DNA of 64,000 bases from Tolypeutes matacus (GCA_026826555.1 JAKSZT010054335.1:3171762-3235761); one strand, 5' to 3'; counted from the first letter of the stretch, positions 11,476 to 23,774 are shown. Notes: generated by a model from the letters alone, not told the origin. Translations and numbers: made by a program.

Positions 11476-12719
11476 TGATGCAACAAAACCAAAAGTGACT
11501 TAAACAAGATAGGGGCCTATTTTCTTACATAAGTAACATTTAGGGGTGGAACCTCAGCTTCTATTTTTCTCTTTCACCATCCTGGATATGGCATCTACCA
11601 TCAATATTACCTCATGGTCTCAATACACCTGCCAGAACTCCAGCCATCACACACACATTCCAGGCAGGGAAAAAGGAGATGGGGCAAAAGGACACCTATC
11701 TGTCAGCTGAGGCAAAAACCCATTTTAAAGTGCTTTATCAGAAGCCCCACCCCACATAAGGCTAACATCTTACCTTTGTCTTCAAAGACAATTGAAAAAT
11801 TAGCTGGGCACATTGGTGACCCTAGCAGTGCAAAGTTCTCTTACTGAGGAAGAATGAGAGACTGTATATTGAGTAGGCAACTTCACATTTTTCTTCAGCC
11901 CCAGTTTCTTATATATTTATTTGTTTGCTTGCATTTAAATATGCTTGTGAATTCCGTTGCTCAGAAACTTAGTCTTTTTTTCCAGCATAATGAAGGGATC
12001 ACCTTCGATTAGATGGCTAGATTCTCTTCATTCAAACACTTTTGCATCAGGATAATTTTTCTGTTGCTTGCCTTATCAGTTTAAAAGCCTCTAAAGAGAT
12101 CTTCCCCATCCCATCACTTTCCTAAGCGGATTAGAGGCCACTCTAAAAGCTACTGTGTGTTTTAAATAGGTTTTATCCTGTCTTTACATACTAGTGAAAA
12201 ATATTTGAGTATCATTTAACATTTAAAACTTCTTTTCAAATATGAAAATGAGCATGTTTTCGGCAGACTTCAAATGAGGGCCATTGTGTAATACAATATA
12301 ACACTAACACCATAGAGATCTGTTGTGGCTCTAGCTATAACACAGTGATGATTTTTTTTTTAATTTTTTACATAATAGGCATTAACTAACCCCAAAGTAC
12401 CGTTTGTCCCTGAAAGTTTATGGATGTAACAAAGGGCATCGGTCATCAAAGAGACCCAAGTGAGCTCATTTGGATAATGAACAAGCTAAAGGGAATTACT
12501 CGTTTGTGTGAAAGGCTTCATTATACCAGTGTGGCACCTTCGCTCTCCCCCAGTTCTGAGCAGGGCCTGAGTCTGTTGAGGCACCAGGCCTCTTGGAGCC
12601 TTACTTGGGTGCGATGTTTGTCCCTCTGGTCTCAGTGGATATTACCTGTCCTACACCAGCTGGTTTCTTATTCAACGGCCCAGTGCCTCTCAAAGTGTGG
12701 TTTCTCAAAACTGCATCCA

Positions 12720-12966
12720 GGGAAGCGGATGTGGCTCAATCGATAGGGCTCCCGTTTACCATATGGGAGGCCCTGGGTTCGATTCCTGGGGCCTCCTGGT
12801 GAAGGCAAGCCGGCCTGCGCGGCGTGGTGAGCTGATGCAGCAGGATGACCCAACAAAGGGAGACAAGCAGACACAGAAAAACACACAGCAAATGGACACA
12901 GCAAGCACAAGCAGCAAGGTGGGCATAAATAGATAGACAGATAGATAGATAAAATCTTTTTTAAAA
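12720..12966 (+). mobile_element. DAS-III-type SINE, longer subfamily
   Basis: About 247 bp. It has the tRNA-like head with GGTTCGATTCC, then a longer middle (cagcaggatgacccaacaaa, acacagcaaatggacacagc) absent from the short young copies, and a GATA-rich tail. Flanked by AAAACTGCATCCA at 12707-12719 and 12967-12979. Confidence 0.92.
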
Positions 12967-12979
12967 AAAACTGCATCCA

Positions 12980-13159
12980 TGGAAAGCGGCTGTGGCTCAA
13001 TCAGTAGGGCTCCCGTTTACCATATGGGGTTCGGTTCCCGGGGCCTCCTGGTGAAGGCAAGCCCGCCCGCACGGCGTGGTTAGCTGACCCAGCGAGCACA
13101 AGCAGCAAGGGGGGGATAAATGAATAAATAAATAAAAATCTTTAAAAAAAAAAAAAAAA
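12980..13159 (+). mobile_element. DAS-III-type SINE, inserted at same site
   Basis: A short young-type copy with a small deletion in the head (catatggggttcggttcccg lacks the usual gggaggcccc). Its flanking duplications, AAAACTGCATCCA at 12967-12979 and 13160-13172, repeat the duplication of the preceding SINE. Confidence 0.92.
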
Positions 13160-13629
13160 AAAACTGCATCCAAACTGCAGATTCCTGGCTCGCATGTAGA
13201 ACTACAGAACCAGGGCCTCTGGGACTGGAACCCAGACATTCTCGGCAAGCTCCCCAGTCTTCAGAGCTGGCCAAGACCTCACTTAAGAGAGGGGCTCTAG
13301 ATGTATTCTGCATGGCTGCCGGGATGAGGGCTAAAGGCTGCCTGGACTTGGATCCACCAGTCAGTTTCACTGTAATTCCTTGGCATTGGCCTGAGGCAAA
13401 GCCCTAGGGAGAAGATAATGGCCAGAAGTTTTCTGGGAGGCCTGGAGACACCACCGGCTCCTAGGAACATGCCACACTGGCTCAGACCAGCCCCTCTGCA
13501 GGTGTGTTGAAATAGAACTGCTGTCTGGATGCAGGGTTAGTGTCTTTTACCCTACGAGGCCATTCACTTTTCCCAAGTTCTACCATTTAAAAATGACCCT
13601 GTAAGAATCTTTGAAGTGACCTTTTTTAA

Positions 13630-13770
13630 AAATTTTCCTCAACCTTTTAAAAAATTGTTTGAAAGAAGAGATACAAGAAAAAAAAATTTTAATAAAAAAT
13701 AAATTGATATTTTGTTACGGAAATCTTCTAACACACACAAAAGTGGAGAGAAGAGCGAAGCGAGGGCCAG
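13630..13770 (+). mobile_element. Old L1 3'UTR remnant
   Basis: aacacacacaaaagtggaga after an A/T-rich lead-in resembles the 3'UTR of ancient mammalian L1M elements. Heavily diverged. Confidence 0.35.
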
Positions 13771-15224
13771 CATGCCCATCAGCCCATCACTGTCGCTGTT
13801 CGGCGATCAGCAGCACCTCGCTGTTCTTGAGTCACCTGAGCTTCTCTGACCCAGGAGACGGGACTCTCCCCGGCAGAAGGACCTTGGAGAACCTGCAGCG
13901 GTGGCCCCTACCTCCTGCCTCAGCCCCACCCAGAGCTCCATAGGCTTGCAGAGACGTTTACTTCTCTGGTAATGCTTGACCAGGCGACGGAGTGCCCTGC
14001 AGCAAGGCGTTCGCTGGATGAACACATCCGCAGGGCGCAGCCAGCACCACCGCCAGCACTCCATAATAAGCACCCCGGTATTGGGAGAAATGGGAAAACA
14101 GGATAATGTATGTGGTCATCACCCCAATTAGCTAAGCCCTGGGTTCTAAGGGGTCTTATAAGGCAAGCTCGCCTTCCTTTTTGGGGGGTTCTCAATCTTG
14201 TGACATGCAGCATCCACTCATAAGCCTAGAAAAATCCCCAGTCGGGTTCCGGTGACCCTGGCATCTTACAAGAAAGATCACTCAGAGCCGTATATGCCTT
14301 CTCCTATCATCAGCATCAAAAGAGAAAAGGAATGGCAAAATCACATAAGCCTTACCTCTTCAGTGGAGGAAAGGTGAGGAGCCTCGCTCTGACTCTTGGA
14401 ATTATATAAATGTGATAAATTGGATAGGAAAGTAACCTCTGGTTTTATTGTCCTATGGGACATTGACCAGATTTGTGTCCAGCTTTTTAAAAAATCTTAT
14501 TTTAGTATACTTCTCCCAGTTCCTCAAATGCTCTCAGATCCAGTTTTACCACCTGACTGTCCTCTCATTAACTGCTGAGCTGAATCTGGGCCTGGAGCTC
14601 ATTCCATTTTGTATGTCATCTTTTTAACTTTTTTTTTTCTCACTTATACTTCGACAAAGGAACTGCCCACTGAGCCTGTTGTCATAGTAATGAATGAGGC
14701 CTGTGCGCCCTCTCTCCTCAGCCCACTCACTCAAAACCCAAATCCTGGCTGAGCCCGGGTCACAGGGCCCACTCCTGGCTCACCAGGCTGGGCAGAGGGG
14801 AGATCTGAGCCTGCAGAACCCACAGCAGGAGGCAGGTCTAGATAAATGGCCCCTCTAGGAAGTGGGAATGGACACCAGGCAGCGGAAAGGACAAATGCAC
14901 TATCCCCTCCTTGGGCCTGCTGCAACCTAAAGGCAATACACCTTTGCAGCTGAGGATGCTGGGGCCTGGCGCAGGGGAGCCGTGGTCAGGTGGCGCCCAC
15001 TCCATAATGCAGATGTGCCACAGTCAGCTGCTGCTGCTCCGGGGAGGGGGCTGCCACTGGGGAGTGGGCCCTTTGAAGAGAAGCAAGCCCACCCCCCACT
15101 GGGAAAGGGAATGGGGGGAGTGGGCTATGAAGTTTACACACATGGATAATTCTATTAAACCCAGCCTGTACTTGTTTTTAGAAAACATTTGTCCCCAAAC
15201 CGAAGAAGGCTGTGGAATGGCTGT

Positions 15225-15375
15225 GAGTCAGCTGTGAGCCAGCTGTGGGATCTCACAAGCAACCTAACTTCTCTGGGCCTAAATTACCTCCACCGTAAAA
15301 TGTCAGTTCCAGCACTTAGCCAAAGAGGTGATTGCAAGGGTCTGAAGAGATGATGCATATTACACTTCCTGAATT
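15225..15375 (-). mobile_element. MIR fragment
   Basis: Antisense MIR core: ctaacttctctgggcctaaa, ttacctccaccgtaaaatgt, and ctgaagagatgatgcatatt in the expected order. Confidence 0.5.
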
Positions 15376-18300
15376 TAGCAGCCACTTTAATTAAATCTGC
15401 ATTCAAGAGGGAAAATAGCACCAACAGTCTGCTTATTTTGGCTTGGTCTCCTGTCTTCAGCAAACCGATTGTCTTTTCGTGGGAGTTGGCAGTTCTATAG
15501 CTAATTGTGTCAAATTTGAAGGCGTTGCCCCCCTCATCCTCTCCAAACTCATCTAGCTGCCAGCTCCAGCAAGCTGGCATCTGATGCTACAGCAGTTCTG
15601 CAGCCCTAGAAAGAGGTGTCCCTGAGAGAGGGGTCCCAGTGTGAGCAGAAGCCGCAGGGCCTCGTCGCATTGCACTGCTTCAGTGTGACAGGAAGACTTT
15701 TGGCTGCCTCATCTAGGGGAGCCCTGGGCACGTGGGTGCCCAGGTCCGAGGTGACCCAGGGCAGACAGGGCCCCACTGGAGACAAGGCATTTAAGACAGT
15801 GAAGGGGCGACACTGAACTGTTCCCCCCACAGCATTCCCAGCAGTGTGGCTTGAAGTAACCATAGCAACCATCTAGACGTGTCTCCCTCTCTCCTCCCCG
15901 AAAAAGGAAAACTCAATGACAAGGGGCTGGACAAACTGCACCACTCCTTTGAAGATTGTCCTAAACGCATCACTTCTTCTCCAAAGTAGTGTTAAGCCAG
16001 AGGGAAGTCAGTACCTCTAAATAGCCTCGAAGCATTGGGAAAGTTTAAAAGAGGGAAGTTTGGAAAAAAACCTTGTTAAATAGAAACTGTCAACAGTTGT
16101 TTCCCTTCAAGGAAGAAAACTTTAAGGCTGGGAAACTTTTCACCTTATCTCCTTTTGTAACTTTTGAATTTGAACTTGGAGAATGTCTCATTTTAAAATA
16201 AAATGAAAACTAAAGATTTTGTGGTTATTAAATGTCCCAAGCAAGTCTCTGCGGCATCTACTGAGTCCTTTGTCTGTCAGAGACTTTGAGCCTCTCCTCC
16301 CCACCCTTCACCTCCAGTGGTGTGACCAGTTTAGCCAGATTTTGCCCCGCTCTGGTTTAGATCCCTGGTTACTCCCATCGAGGCTAATGGCTGCTGCAGC
16401 CAGGAAGGTGTGGCAGCAGGATGGCCCCCCGGTGCTGCAGGGAGCTGCTTCCACACCTCCACCTCCAACAACCTCCTGGACCAACATTCAAAGGTCCTCA
16501 AGGCCTGGGCCCAGCGCCCGGGGCGGGGGGCTGTGCTGGGCTCCCTCCATCAGGGACGAGGAGTCCTGGCACCTGCTGGTGAAATGGGGGCACCAGTCCT
16601 TTGCGTTGCCCAGATCTGACCTCTCAAGGATGCGGGCTGGAGGGGCCGGAGCCCACCCTGACCTTAGGCCTGGGCCGAGGGTTGCAAGGGATCGGGCTGA
16701 TCCTTGGAGTTCACGGAGAGACATCCAGCATGTGTGAGGGGCTACCTGCTAGATCATTTTGTGGTTGCTATGTAATTTGGGGCCCGACACTTGCATTCGG
16801 CCTGCACTTTGGACCCTGAGCTGGCTCACGGTTCAGGATACCAACCAAGAGCCAATTCCATTCTTCATTGCTTTCTTTTCACAAGACACTAATTGCTTGG
16901 CTGCCTGCCACCCACAGCGTTGCCAAAGCTTGTTTGCAGTCTGAGCACAGGTAGGATCATTGGCTATTCCTGGGTGAAGCCTCTTTCCCCACCTACCCCC
17001 TCCAGGCCCGCTCTCCACCCTACCACCAGGGCTGCCCCCACCTGCAGCCACCCAGGAGGCCAGCTCAGCTTCTTCCCAAAGGTCTTTGATCTCAGGGGAA
17101 TCCAGTACTGTGATCACTAATACACCTTTACAGCTTCTCTTTTGATTTTCAAAGCATTTTCACAACATGCTACTTCATGCGCCTGCCTGGCATAGACCAA
17201 CAACCCAATGAAATCTGAATTGACTCAATCCTGTGCACTAAGTACCCTGTGAGGAAAATATTAAAGCAGAACTAGGTTTTTCCTCCTGCTGCTCCTTCTC
17301 CATCTCCTCCTCCTCCTTCTAATACAAATGAGGAAATCACAGGACTTATGGTTTTGACTGCGGCCTCACAGGCTGAGAGAACCCCAGCCTTCTGCCTCCC
17401 AGCCCTGGGCCCTTTCACCACACCACGGCACCCCTTAGCTATATTTGTAAAATTTCTTAATGTCTGCTGTTCTTTTTCTCAGTATTCCCATGACCCCAAC
17501 GGCTTAGTGCCCTTCAGAGCTTTCGAGCAGGTGTCCTCCCAGGCCTTTGACCTGGGGGTTTACTATGACTCAGATCCAAGGGGAAAAAGCACAGTTTAAA
17601 GTTGCCTAAGGAGACTAGAATGAATCAGCCCTTTTACTCCCCAGTTCCCGGAAAAATGACCATTCCTAAGCATTAGTCCTTTCCATCCCATTCCAGAAAG
17701 ATACCATAAAAGCAGCTGCAAAAATAACTCATAGAGGCAGGGCCCACCCCCGCCCCCTCCCCACCCATGTTACTGAGGGGTTATCTGGAGATAGAAGGGA
17801 TTAAATGGCAGTGGTGCCATCACCTGCAACGGCTCAACTGGCCACAGAAGAGGCACTCACTCGTCCCTCTGGTCTAATCAGACTTGGTTATTATTTTACA
17901 AGCATATGGTCAATCATGTTAAGAAAAATCATCCAAAACTTGAAAATAAGGGCCTTTCTAAAACAAGCTCACCTAAGAGTAATTGGATGCTCTAGGGAAA
18001 TAAAACTTTTGTTTGACTTGCTATTGTTTGGGACTCAGACTCTGTAAAAGTGGAGGTTAACTTGTAGAAAACTGTTAATTTGCAAATAATTTTTGTCAGA
18101 GAGATGCAAATGAACTCTGTCCCATAGAAAAGATGAGCTCAAAGGTTATGGTTTTATTGCCCTTGGGACATTAATCAGGTTTGTATCTACATTGCCATTT
18201 TATCTCATTATTTTCCCCCTAACTGTACATCTGCTCTACATTATGTTTCCTCAGAAAAAAAAGGGGAAAAAAAGAAAAAACAAGCTACCACCACCAAGAG

Positions 18301-18784
18301 AGAAATAACAGCTCCGAAGCGCCCAGCACTTCTGCTCCTCGCAGCCAACCCACTCAGCGCTCCAGGGTTGGCTCCCCCCAGCGCTGCCAGGAGAAACCTG
18401 AACAGATATTCCCTTACGGTGAGACACATGGGAACTTCCTCATCCCATGGGGAGCGTGACCTTGTCCCAGGAAACGGTGAGGGCCTGGGGGTGGGGAGAG
18501 ACTACCGAGAAAGGCTCCTGGGAAGGGCTGGGCGACTGAGTAGAGGAGGCAGGGAAGGTCTGATCCGAGTTAGCGAAATTGGGTCTTGAGCGAGCCAAAG
18601 ACTGGCTACACCCCCAGCTCCAGCCTTGTTGGCCCCACGAGTGCAGGCCAATCTCCAGCCCTAGAAAAGTTAGAAAGCAGGACACTAAGGGAAGTTCTGG
18701 AGCCAGTCTCATGAGGATTGGCCACAAAGAAACATGAGGGAGCGTTTTGGGGTGAAAGAGATGTTGTGAATCTTGATGGAGGAA

Positions 18785-18930
18785 AGGCGTGGCATAGAGG
18801 GGTAAACATTTATCAGAACTCATCACACTGTACACTTAAAATGTGTGCATTTAAAAAAAAAGTGTGCATTTTATTGTGAGCTAATTATACCACAATAAAA
18901 TTTATTTAAAAAGAAAAAAAAAAAAAAAAG
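18785..18930 (+). mobile_element. L1 3'-end fragment
   Basis: tcatcacactgtacacttaa, tgcattttattgtgagctaa and ttataccacaataaaattta followed by poly(A) are the classic 3' end of an L1MA/MB-type LINE1. Confidence 0.7.
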
Positions 18931-20414
18931 ACTGATCAGGAGTTCCTTTATTTTTTAAGATGGTCTGTGACTCACTAAGCAATGCCCGGTTTACAGAGAT
19001 CTGACTTCACTCTCCTGCCATTTTCAGAGTTTCTATTTGAAATGCAAATACTTTACATAAATGCAAATACTTTGGGAGGCCTAGAGGAGAAAGAAGCCTT
19101 TCCTTTAATCACCTTTAAGAACAAAAAACTAAAATAGATTCATAATGTTGCTGTATTTTCTCTAGGTTCTTGGCTAAGCTACAAACAATGAATTTTAAGT
19201 GCAAGCCAGTTTAGTTAGGCCAGTAATCTATTAAGGAACTGAGAAGAAAAATGGGAGAAAATAACAGATTATGGGTCCCAGGTAGAGAGGAAAGGCACCG
19301 AACAGAGATTAAAAGGGCTGATTTATAGACTACAAATCCCCATTACAGATTACAAATCCCCAGGTTTACTTGCGTGCTAATCCAGGCAGAGGCAGAAAAG
19401 GCAAGAACAGGGCCAATTTGGATTTCGTGCTTGCATTTTAAACCATTAAATTTTCTACCCCTTTGCTAATGTCGGGGGAGGAATCCCAGTTGTTTGCTGT
19501 TTTAATTGATTATTCCACCCCTCGATCACCCAGGAGGACCCAATGATAAAGCACCCAGAGACTATCCGGGGCTTCCCTTGATTCCAGAGGAAATACTACT
19601 CGGAATGGGGGTTCTCAACAAGGGTCTTCCAGCAGCCATCTTGTGGGGTACCCATGGCCACGTGGGCTTTTTACTAGGTTCCAGATGCACCTATTCCTTC
19701 CTAATCTCCTAGCCTGCCTCAATAATTTGGTATCAGCTGACCAATTGCCCTTCTTTCATCTTGCAAAAATCAAAGAATTGTGAAAAATTACAATGAGAAG
19801 GAATGTTAATGATTAGTGACCAATCTATTTACTTTACAGGTGAGAAACAGAGGCCCAGCTGAGGGAAGGATAATTGGGGAAATGTGCTCTTCTCTGAAGA
19901 TCCTTTCCAGGATGCTCTCCAGGGGTCATGTCTGTTCAGAAATCTTCACTTCCTCTTGAAAGGCAGCCCAGTGACATTTCTGCACCACAGGTACTTCCAA
20001 TAATGAAGATTAAAAATGCTTTATCCCTTTTTAAACATTTCTAATGTCAAGTCACTCCAGAATAGCTAGGATGAAGTTATGATGTCTTTAAATAACATGA
20101 TTAACAAGGTCCTTTTGAGATAATAAAGCCTTTGTCTTTAGTGTTTTAAAAAAAAAATCTAATTTATTTTCTCCAAGTCTATGGACATTGATTTTTTGGA
20201 TGAAAATTTACACTTGCTAGAGATGCTGCAAGCATAGTCTTCTTGTAAAAATGGACTAAGATGTTTCCATTTGTCTTCAGTTCCTTGCCAAGGGTTCAAC
20301 AATGATTAAACATGGCATCACATCTGCTTTGGTCTCATGAAGAATTTTAGTGCTGATAGCACTAAACAGCATGGTATTTATTCTGTTGAATATCCAATTC
20401 TATTCTGTTATTTT

Positions 20415-20490
20415 AGTTCACTCTTATTGAACACCTAGTATGTGCAAAACACTATGCTAAGTGCTTATGGGAAATAAAAAATTGCCAGTA
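20415..20490 (+). mobile_element. MIR/L2-type fragment
   Basis: tattgaacacctagtatgtg and aaaacactatgctaagtgct match the conserved core phrase of MIR. Short copy. Confidence 0.5.
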
Positions 20491-20689
20491 AAGTGCTGTG
20501 ATGGTTTAGACACATGGTAGGAGGGGATTGGATTACACACCTTAGCTGGTAGCTCATTCATTCGGCAAGCAGGCATAGAAACAGGCACCAAGCTAGGGGA
20601 GCTGTTTTGAGCTAGTAGGACACTCAAACTAGAAGAGGAATGAATGTGGAGCTGTGGCTGGAGGGGCAGCAGTAGGAACGATGGAAATG

Positions 20690-21580
20690 TTTGGTAATGG
20701 ATGGTGAGGATGATAGCACAACATTGTGAAATGTCTCTAATGGCACTGAAATACATATCTGAGTATGGTTAAAAGGGGAAATGTTGGGTCACATATATGG
20801 TACTAGAATTTAAAAAAAAAATTTTTTTTTTTTAAATCCATGGAACTGCACGACACATACATTGAACCCTAAGGTAAACCATGGACTACAGTTAATTGTA
20901 CAATTATTTTTTTCCTTTAATTTACTTTTTTTTTTTAAGATTTATTTTATATATTTCTCCTCACCCCACTGTTGTTTTCCACTTGCTGTGTCTGTCTTCC
21001 TTGTTTCTTTAGGAGGCACAGGGAGCTGAACTCGGGACCTCTGATGTGGGAGGGAGGTGCCTAATTGTTTGAGCCACCTCCACTCCCTGCTTTGTTGTGT
21101 CTCTCATTATGTTCCTCCCTGTGTCTCTTGTTGTGTCATCTTGTTACATCAGCTCACTGCACCTACCCGTCATGTCAGCTTGCTGGCTTCTTTAGGAGGC
21201 ACTGGGAACCTCTGCTCCCTGCTATGTTGTTTCTCTCACTATGTTTTTTCTTCTTGTGTCTCTTGTGTCAGCTTGCCGCACCTGTTGTTGTGTCAGCTTG
21301 CTGTACCTGCCTGTCGCACCAGCTCGCTGTCTCCTTTAGGAGGTACCGGGATCCAAACCAGTGACCTCCCATGTGGTAGGCAGGAGCCAGGTCGCCTGAG
21401 CCACATCTGCTTCCCAATAGTACAATTAGTAAAATGTGCTTTCATCAGTTGCAACAAATGTTCCACACACCAAGGCAAGGAAGGTGTTATTATTAGGGTG
21501 ATATATGGGAACACTGTATTTTATTCATGATTGTTCTTAAACCCACAACTTCTCTAATTAAAAAAAAAAAAAATGTGATG
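20690..21580 (+). mobile_element. L1 3'-end fragment interrupted by a SINE
   Basis: Left piece 20690-20907 (ctgagtatggttaaaagggg, accatggactacagttaatt) and right piece about 21417-21580 (tgtgctttcatcagttgcaa, gatatatgggaacactgtat) form one L1 3' end. Its wording is shared with the copy at 63.3-63.9 kb. It ends in poly(A) after cttctctaatt. A long SINE on the - strand sits between the pieces. Confidence 0.7.
20925..21416 (-). mobile_element. Long DAS-type SINE (composite), antisense
   Basis: The reverse complement begins with the tRNA-like head (GGGAAGCAGATGTGGCTCAG) and holds a second head-like unit further on. It ends with an A/T-rich tail next to 20930. It is bounded by GTACAATTA-type duplications of the host L1. 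About 490 bp, so a multi-unit member of the family. Frames at 21057-21530 (+) are antisense translations of this repeat. Confidence 0.8.
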
Positions 21581-21780
21581 AGGGTTCTTTGCCAATTTTT
21601 AATCAGTTTTCCCAATTCTGAGCTTTTATTCCTAGCTCTGCTCCCAAGGCAACAGACCATATTGTAGGTTATTTATATTCACAAACAAGCTACATCAATC
21701 TATAAATTAATTAAAACATATTGTAATGATTTCTGAGCAATATTCTTTAACAAATAACTTTCACTTTAAATACTGAAAAA

Positions 21781-21895
21781 AGGGGGACGGATGTGGCTCA
21801 AATGGTTGGGCGTCCGTCTCCCATATGGAGGGACCCGGGGTTCGATCCCCGGGACCTCCCGGTAAAAAATAAATAAATAAATAAATAAATAAATA
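21781..21895 (+). mobile_element. DAS-I-type short SINE
   Basis: The tRNA-like unit GGGGACGGATGTGGCTCAAA with B-box GGTTCGATCCC is followed directly by an (AAAT)n tail. Imperfect flanking duplication TAAATACT(G)AAAAAAG. No 3' body, so this is the monomeric subfamily. Confidence 0.88.
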
Positions 21896-22480
21896 CTAAA
21901 AAAGAAAATCTTGCACTCTATCATGGTCCTAAGGATTGCTGAAGGCCTAAGCAGTTTGCAGTTTAGACATTTTACCCCTGTGAGAGCCAGGCTTATCTCA
22001 AGATTTAATTTTGAGCCCAAATCTCTGCATAGAGAACTATTATTTCTTTAGGAAGAGCAACCTAATGTTTTCTCACCTGAAAGAGAGAGGAAGCCCACAC
22101 TGGGGCCACAGGCAAATAAGAGATCCAAACAGACACAGTTGGGAAGGGTGGCACTGCCACACAAAATGCTCTGGACATTCTTGAGCCATCGTGTCATAGC
22201 AAGGGGCAGTGGGCACTTCTAAGATGCTTTAGTCCCATCTCTAGTTTCTTAATAGACTTCTTCCAGGTCCCCTTTCCTAAGTTCCTTGGGGATCCAAAGA
22301 GTCAAGGAGAGCGTTTTGGGAGAGGAGAGCATGTTGAAGATCATGGCTGGGCTGCGGCTGAGTTTCCACTGGGCAAACTGTCCCCTGCGCTTGACCCCCC
22401 TCTCAAAAGCCAGGGAGCGGCTCAATCCTGAGCTGACCAGGTGGGGAAAGGTGGCCCATGCGAGGCAGTTAACTTAGGCC

Positions 22481-23215
22481 CCAGGGTCTCCCACGATTTG
22501 TTCTCAGTTTATGGGGTAAAGCTTTGGTGCGCGGTTGCCAGGTGAGGGCCCCAAGGCCACACTCGCCCTGCCCGCCCTCCTCCTGCGGAGGAAACTAGCC
22601 TGAGCTGCCTTCTCCCACCAGCTGCCCCCTCTCCGCGCTGCCGGCCACGGCCAAGCCCTGGTTTTAAAGGGGCTAAAAATGGGCCAGGGGCCGCGCAGTG
22701 GGGCAAAAGAGCCGAAGCCGGCCAGGGCCCAGGGACGGGGAAGGGCCCAGGGACGGGGAAGGGGCGCGAGGCGGGCCCCCGGGGGCGGTTGGCGCGGCCG
22801 TTGGCGCCCGGGTCCCGCCAGTCTCGCGATGGCGGCGGAGCAGCCGCGAGAGGCTGAGCGCGGCCTCCGGGAAAGGGCTCGCGGCCTCCGGGAAAGGGCT
22901 CGCGGCCGCCGAGGAGCTCCAGGGCCGCCTGGGGGCCCCTGACGGGAGAGCGCGGCGCCCGGGAGCAGCTGGGCGGGGGCGGCGGCCCCGAGTCCTCCCT
23001 CCGGCCCCGCACCCGGCCCCGCACCGGCCCGCGCAGGCCTGGCCCCGCCGCGGCCCAGGCCCACAGGGCAGAGCAGCGCGGCGCCCACGGAGGCCTCCGT
23101 GCGGGAAGCGGCCGCCTGCCCGGGGCTGCCCCGGGCCTCCTGGCGCTGGTGCGGGGCGCGGGGGTGGGAGTGAGGAGACAGCCGGGACCCCACAGGGCAA
23201 GGGGCGGGCATTTTC
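22481..23215. promoter_or_regulatory. Isolated CpG island
   Basis: About 0.7 kb of very GC-rich, CpG-dense DNA (for example gcgcggccgttggcgcccgg, gctcgcggccgccgaggagc) between CDCP1 and CLEC3B, more than 11 kb from either gene. It contains TCTCGCGA at 22822-22829 overlapping ATGGCGGC at 22829-22836. Both are motifs typical of TATA-less housekeeping promoters (TCTCGCGAGA-type and YY1-type). It also holds a 21-bp tandem duplication at 22861-22902. Open frames up to 239 codons exist on both strands, as expected of GC-rich DNA, and match nothing I know. It may be a promoter or a regulatory island. No transcript can be shown from the sequence. Confidence 0.7.
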
Positions 23216-23774
23216 ACCTCCGCGGGGGCAGCTGTTTGTCGGCCAGGCGACCCACCCCGCCTCGGCCCTTCCCTTCTGGGCCTGCATTTCCCCGGGCGGG
23301 GCCCCCACCCAGCTCAAGTGGTTCCTGGGGGGTGGGCTCGTGGCTTGGGGCAGCGGGGCCAGGGGCCTCACTCCACAGAGCAGCCTCTGTGCCCTCCAGC
23401 TGGCTTGGCCCAGGTAGGCATGGAAAACCTTTCAGGCACCTCTCTCTTCTCCTCTGTGAGCTCACAGTCCCTTTGGGCCTAGTCCCTCCTAGAAGCATTC
23501 CTCTACGCACTCCACTTCCACCCACTACTTAAAAGTTGAGCTCTTAACTCTAAGTGTCCGGGAAAGTGTCCCTCATTATTTGTTCCTTTGGTTTTCTCCT
23601 GAAAGGCCTGTGTGTTTCTAATTTGGTGACCACTCAGAGAGCCTAAGGTGGAATCTCTCGAAGAGTAATGGGGGCCTGGTACCCAGCTAGCGTCTACCTT
23701 ATTTGCTTCCATCTGAGTTGAAAGAAGGTAAGGGTAAAGACTTGACCATCAGCGACTCCCTTTCCAGCCCATTC

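Larger units (their letters stand above)
12681..13265 (+). mobile_element. MER5A-like hAT element split by two SINEs
   Basis: The 5' piece cagtgcctctcaaagtgtgg (12681-12719) and the 3' piece (13160-about 13265, with aaactgcagattcctggctc and gggcctctgggactggaacc) together resemble one MER5A copy. It is interrupted by two tandem DAS SINEs at 12720-12966 and 12980-13159. Confidence 0.6.
6131..22480. other. Intergenic region CDCP1-CLEC3B, first part
   Basis: No gene recognised over about 16 kb. The stretch from 6.1 to 9.6 kb is GC-rich and otherwise unique apart from MIR-like fragments and one SINE. From 9.7 to 22.4 kb it becomes AT-richer, with hAT, L2, L1, MIR and DAS-SINE copies listed separately. 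Reading frames of 60-280 codons in the GC-rich part (for example 8682-9527 on the - strand) lack homology, splice context or codon structure. Confidence 0.7.

Noticed and set aside
17460..17600. A possible exon after ttctttttctcag at about 17482
   Set aside because: The acceptor-like sequence is good, but the frame that follows is short, has no homology and no donor with matching phase nearby.
22286..22477. A 63-codon frame just upstream of the CpG island
   Set aside because: No recognised homology, no support beyond being open, and no clear link to the island.
22504..23532. Overlapping 230-240-codon frames on both strands in the CpG island
   Set aside because: Both strands are open in several frames, as expected for very GC-rich DNA with few stops. 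There is no conserved domain or clear splice structure. The ATG at 22829 opens only a 37-codon frame.
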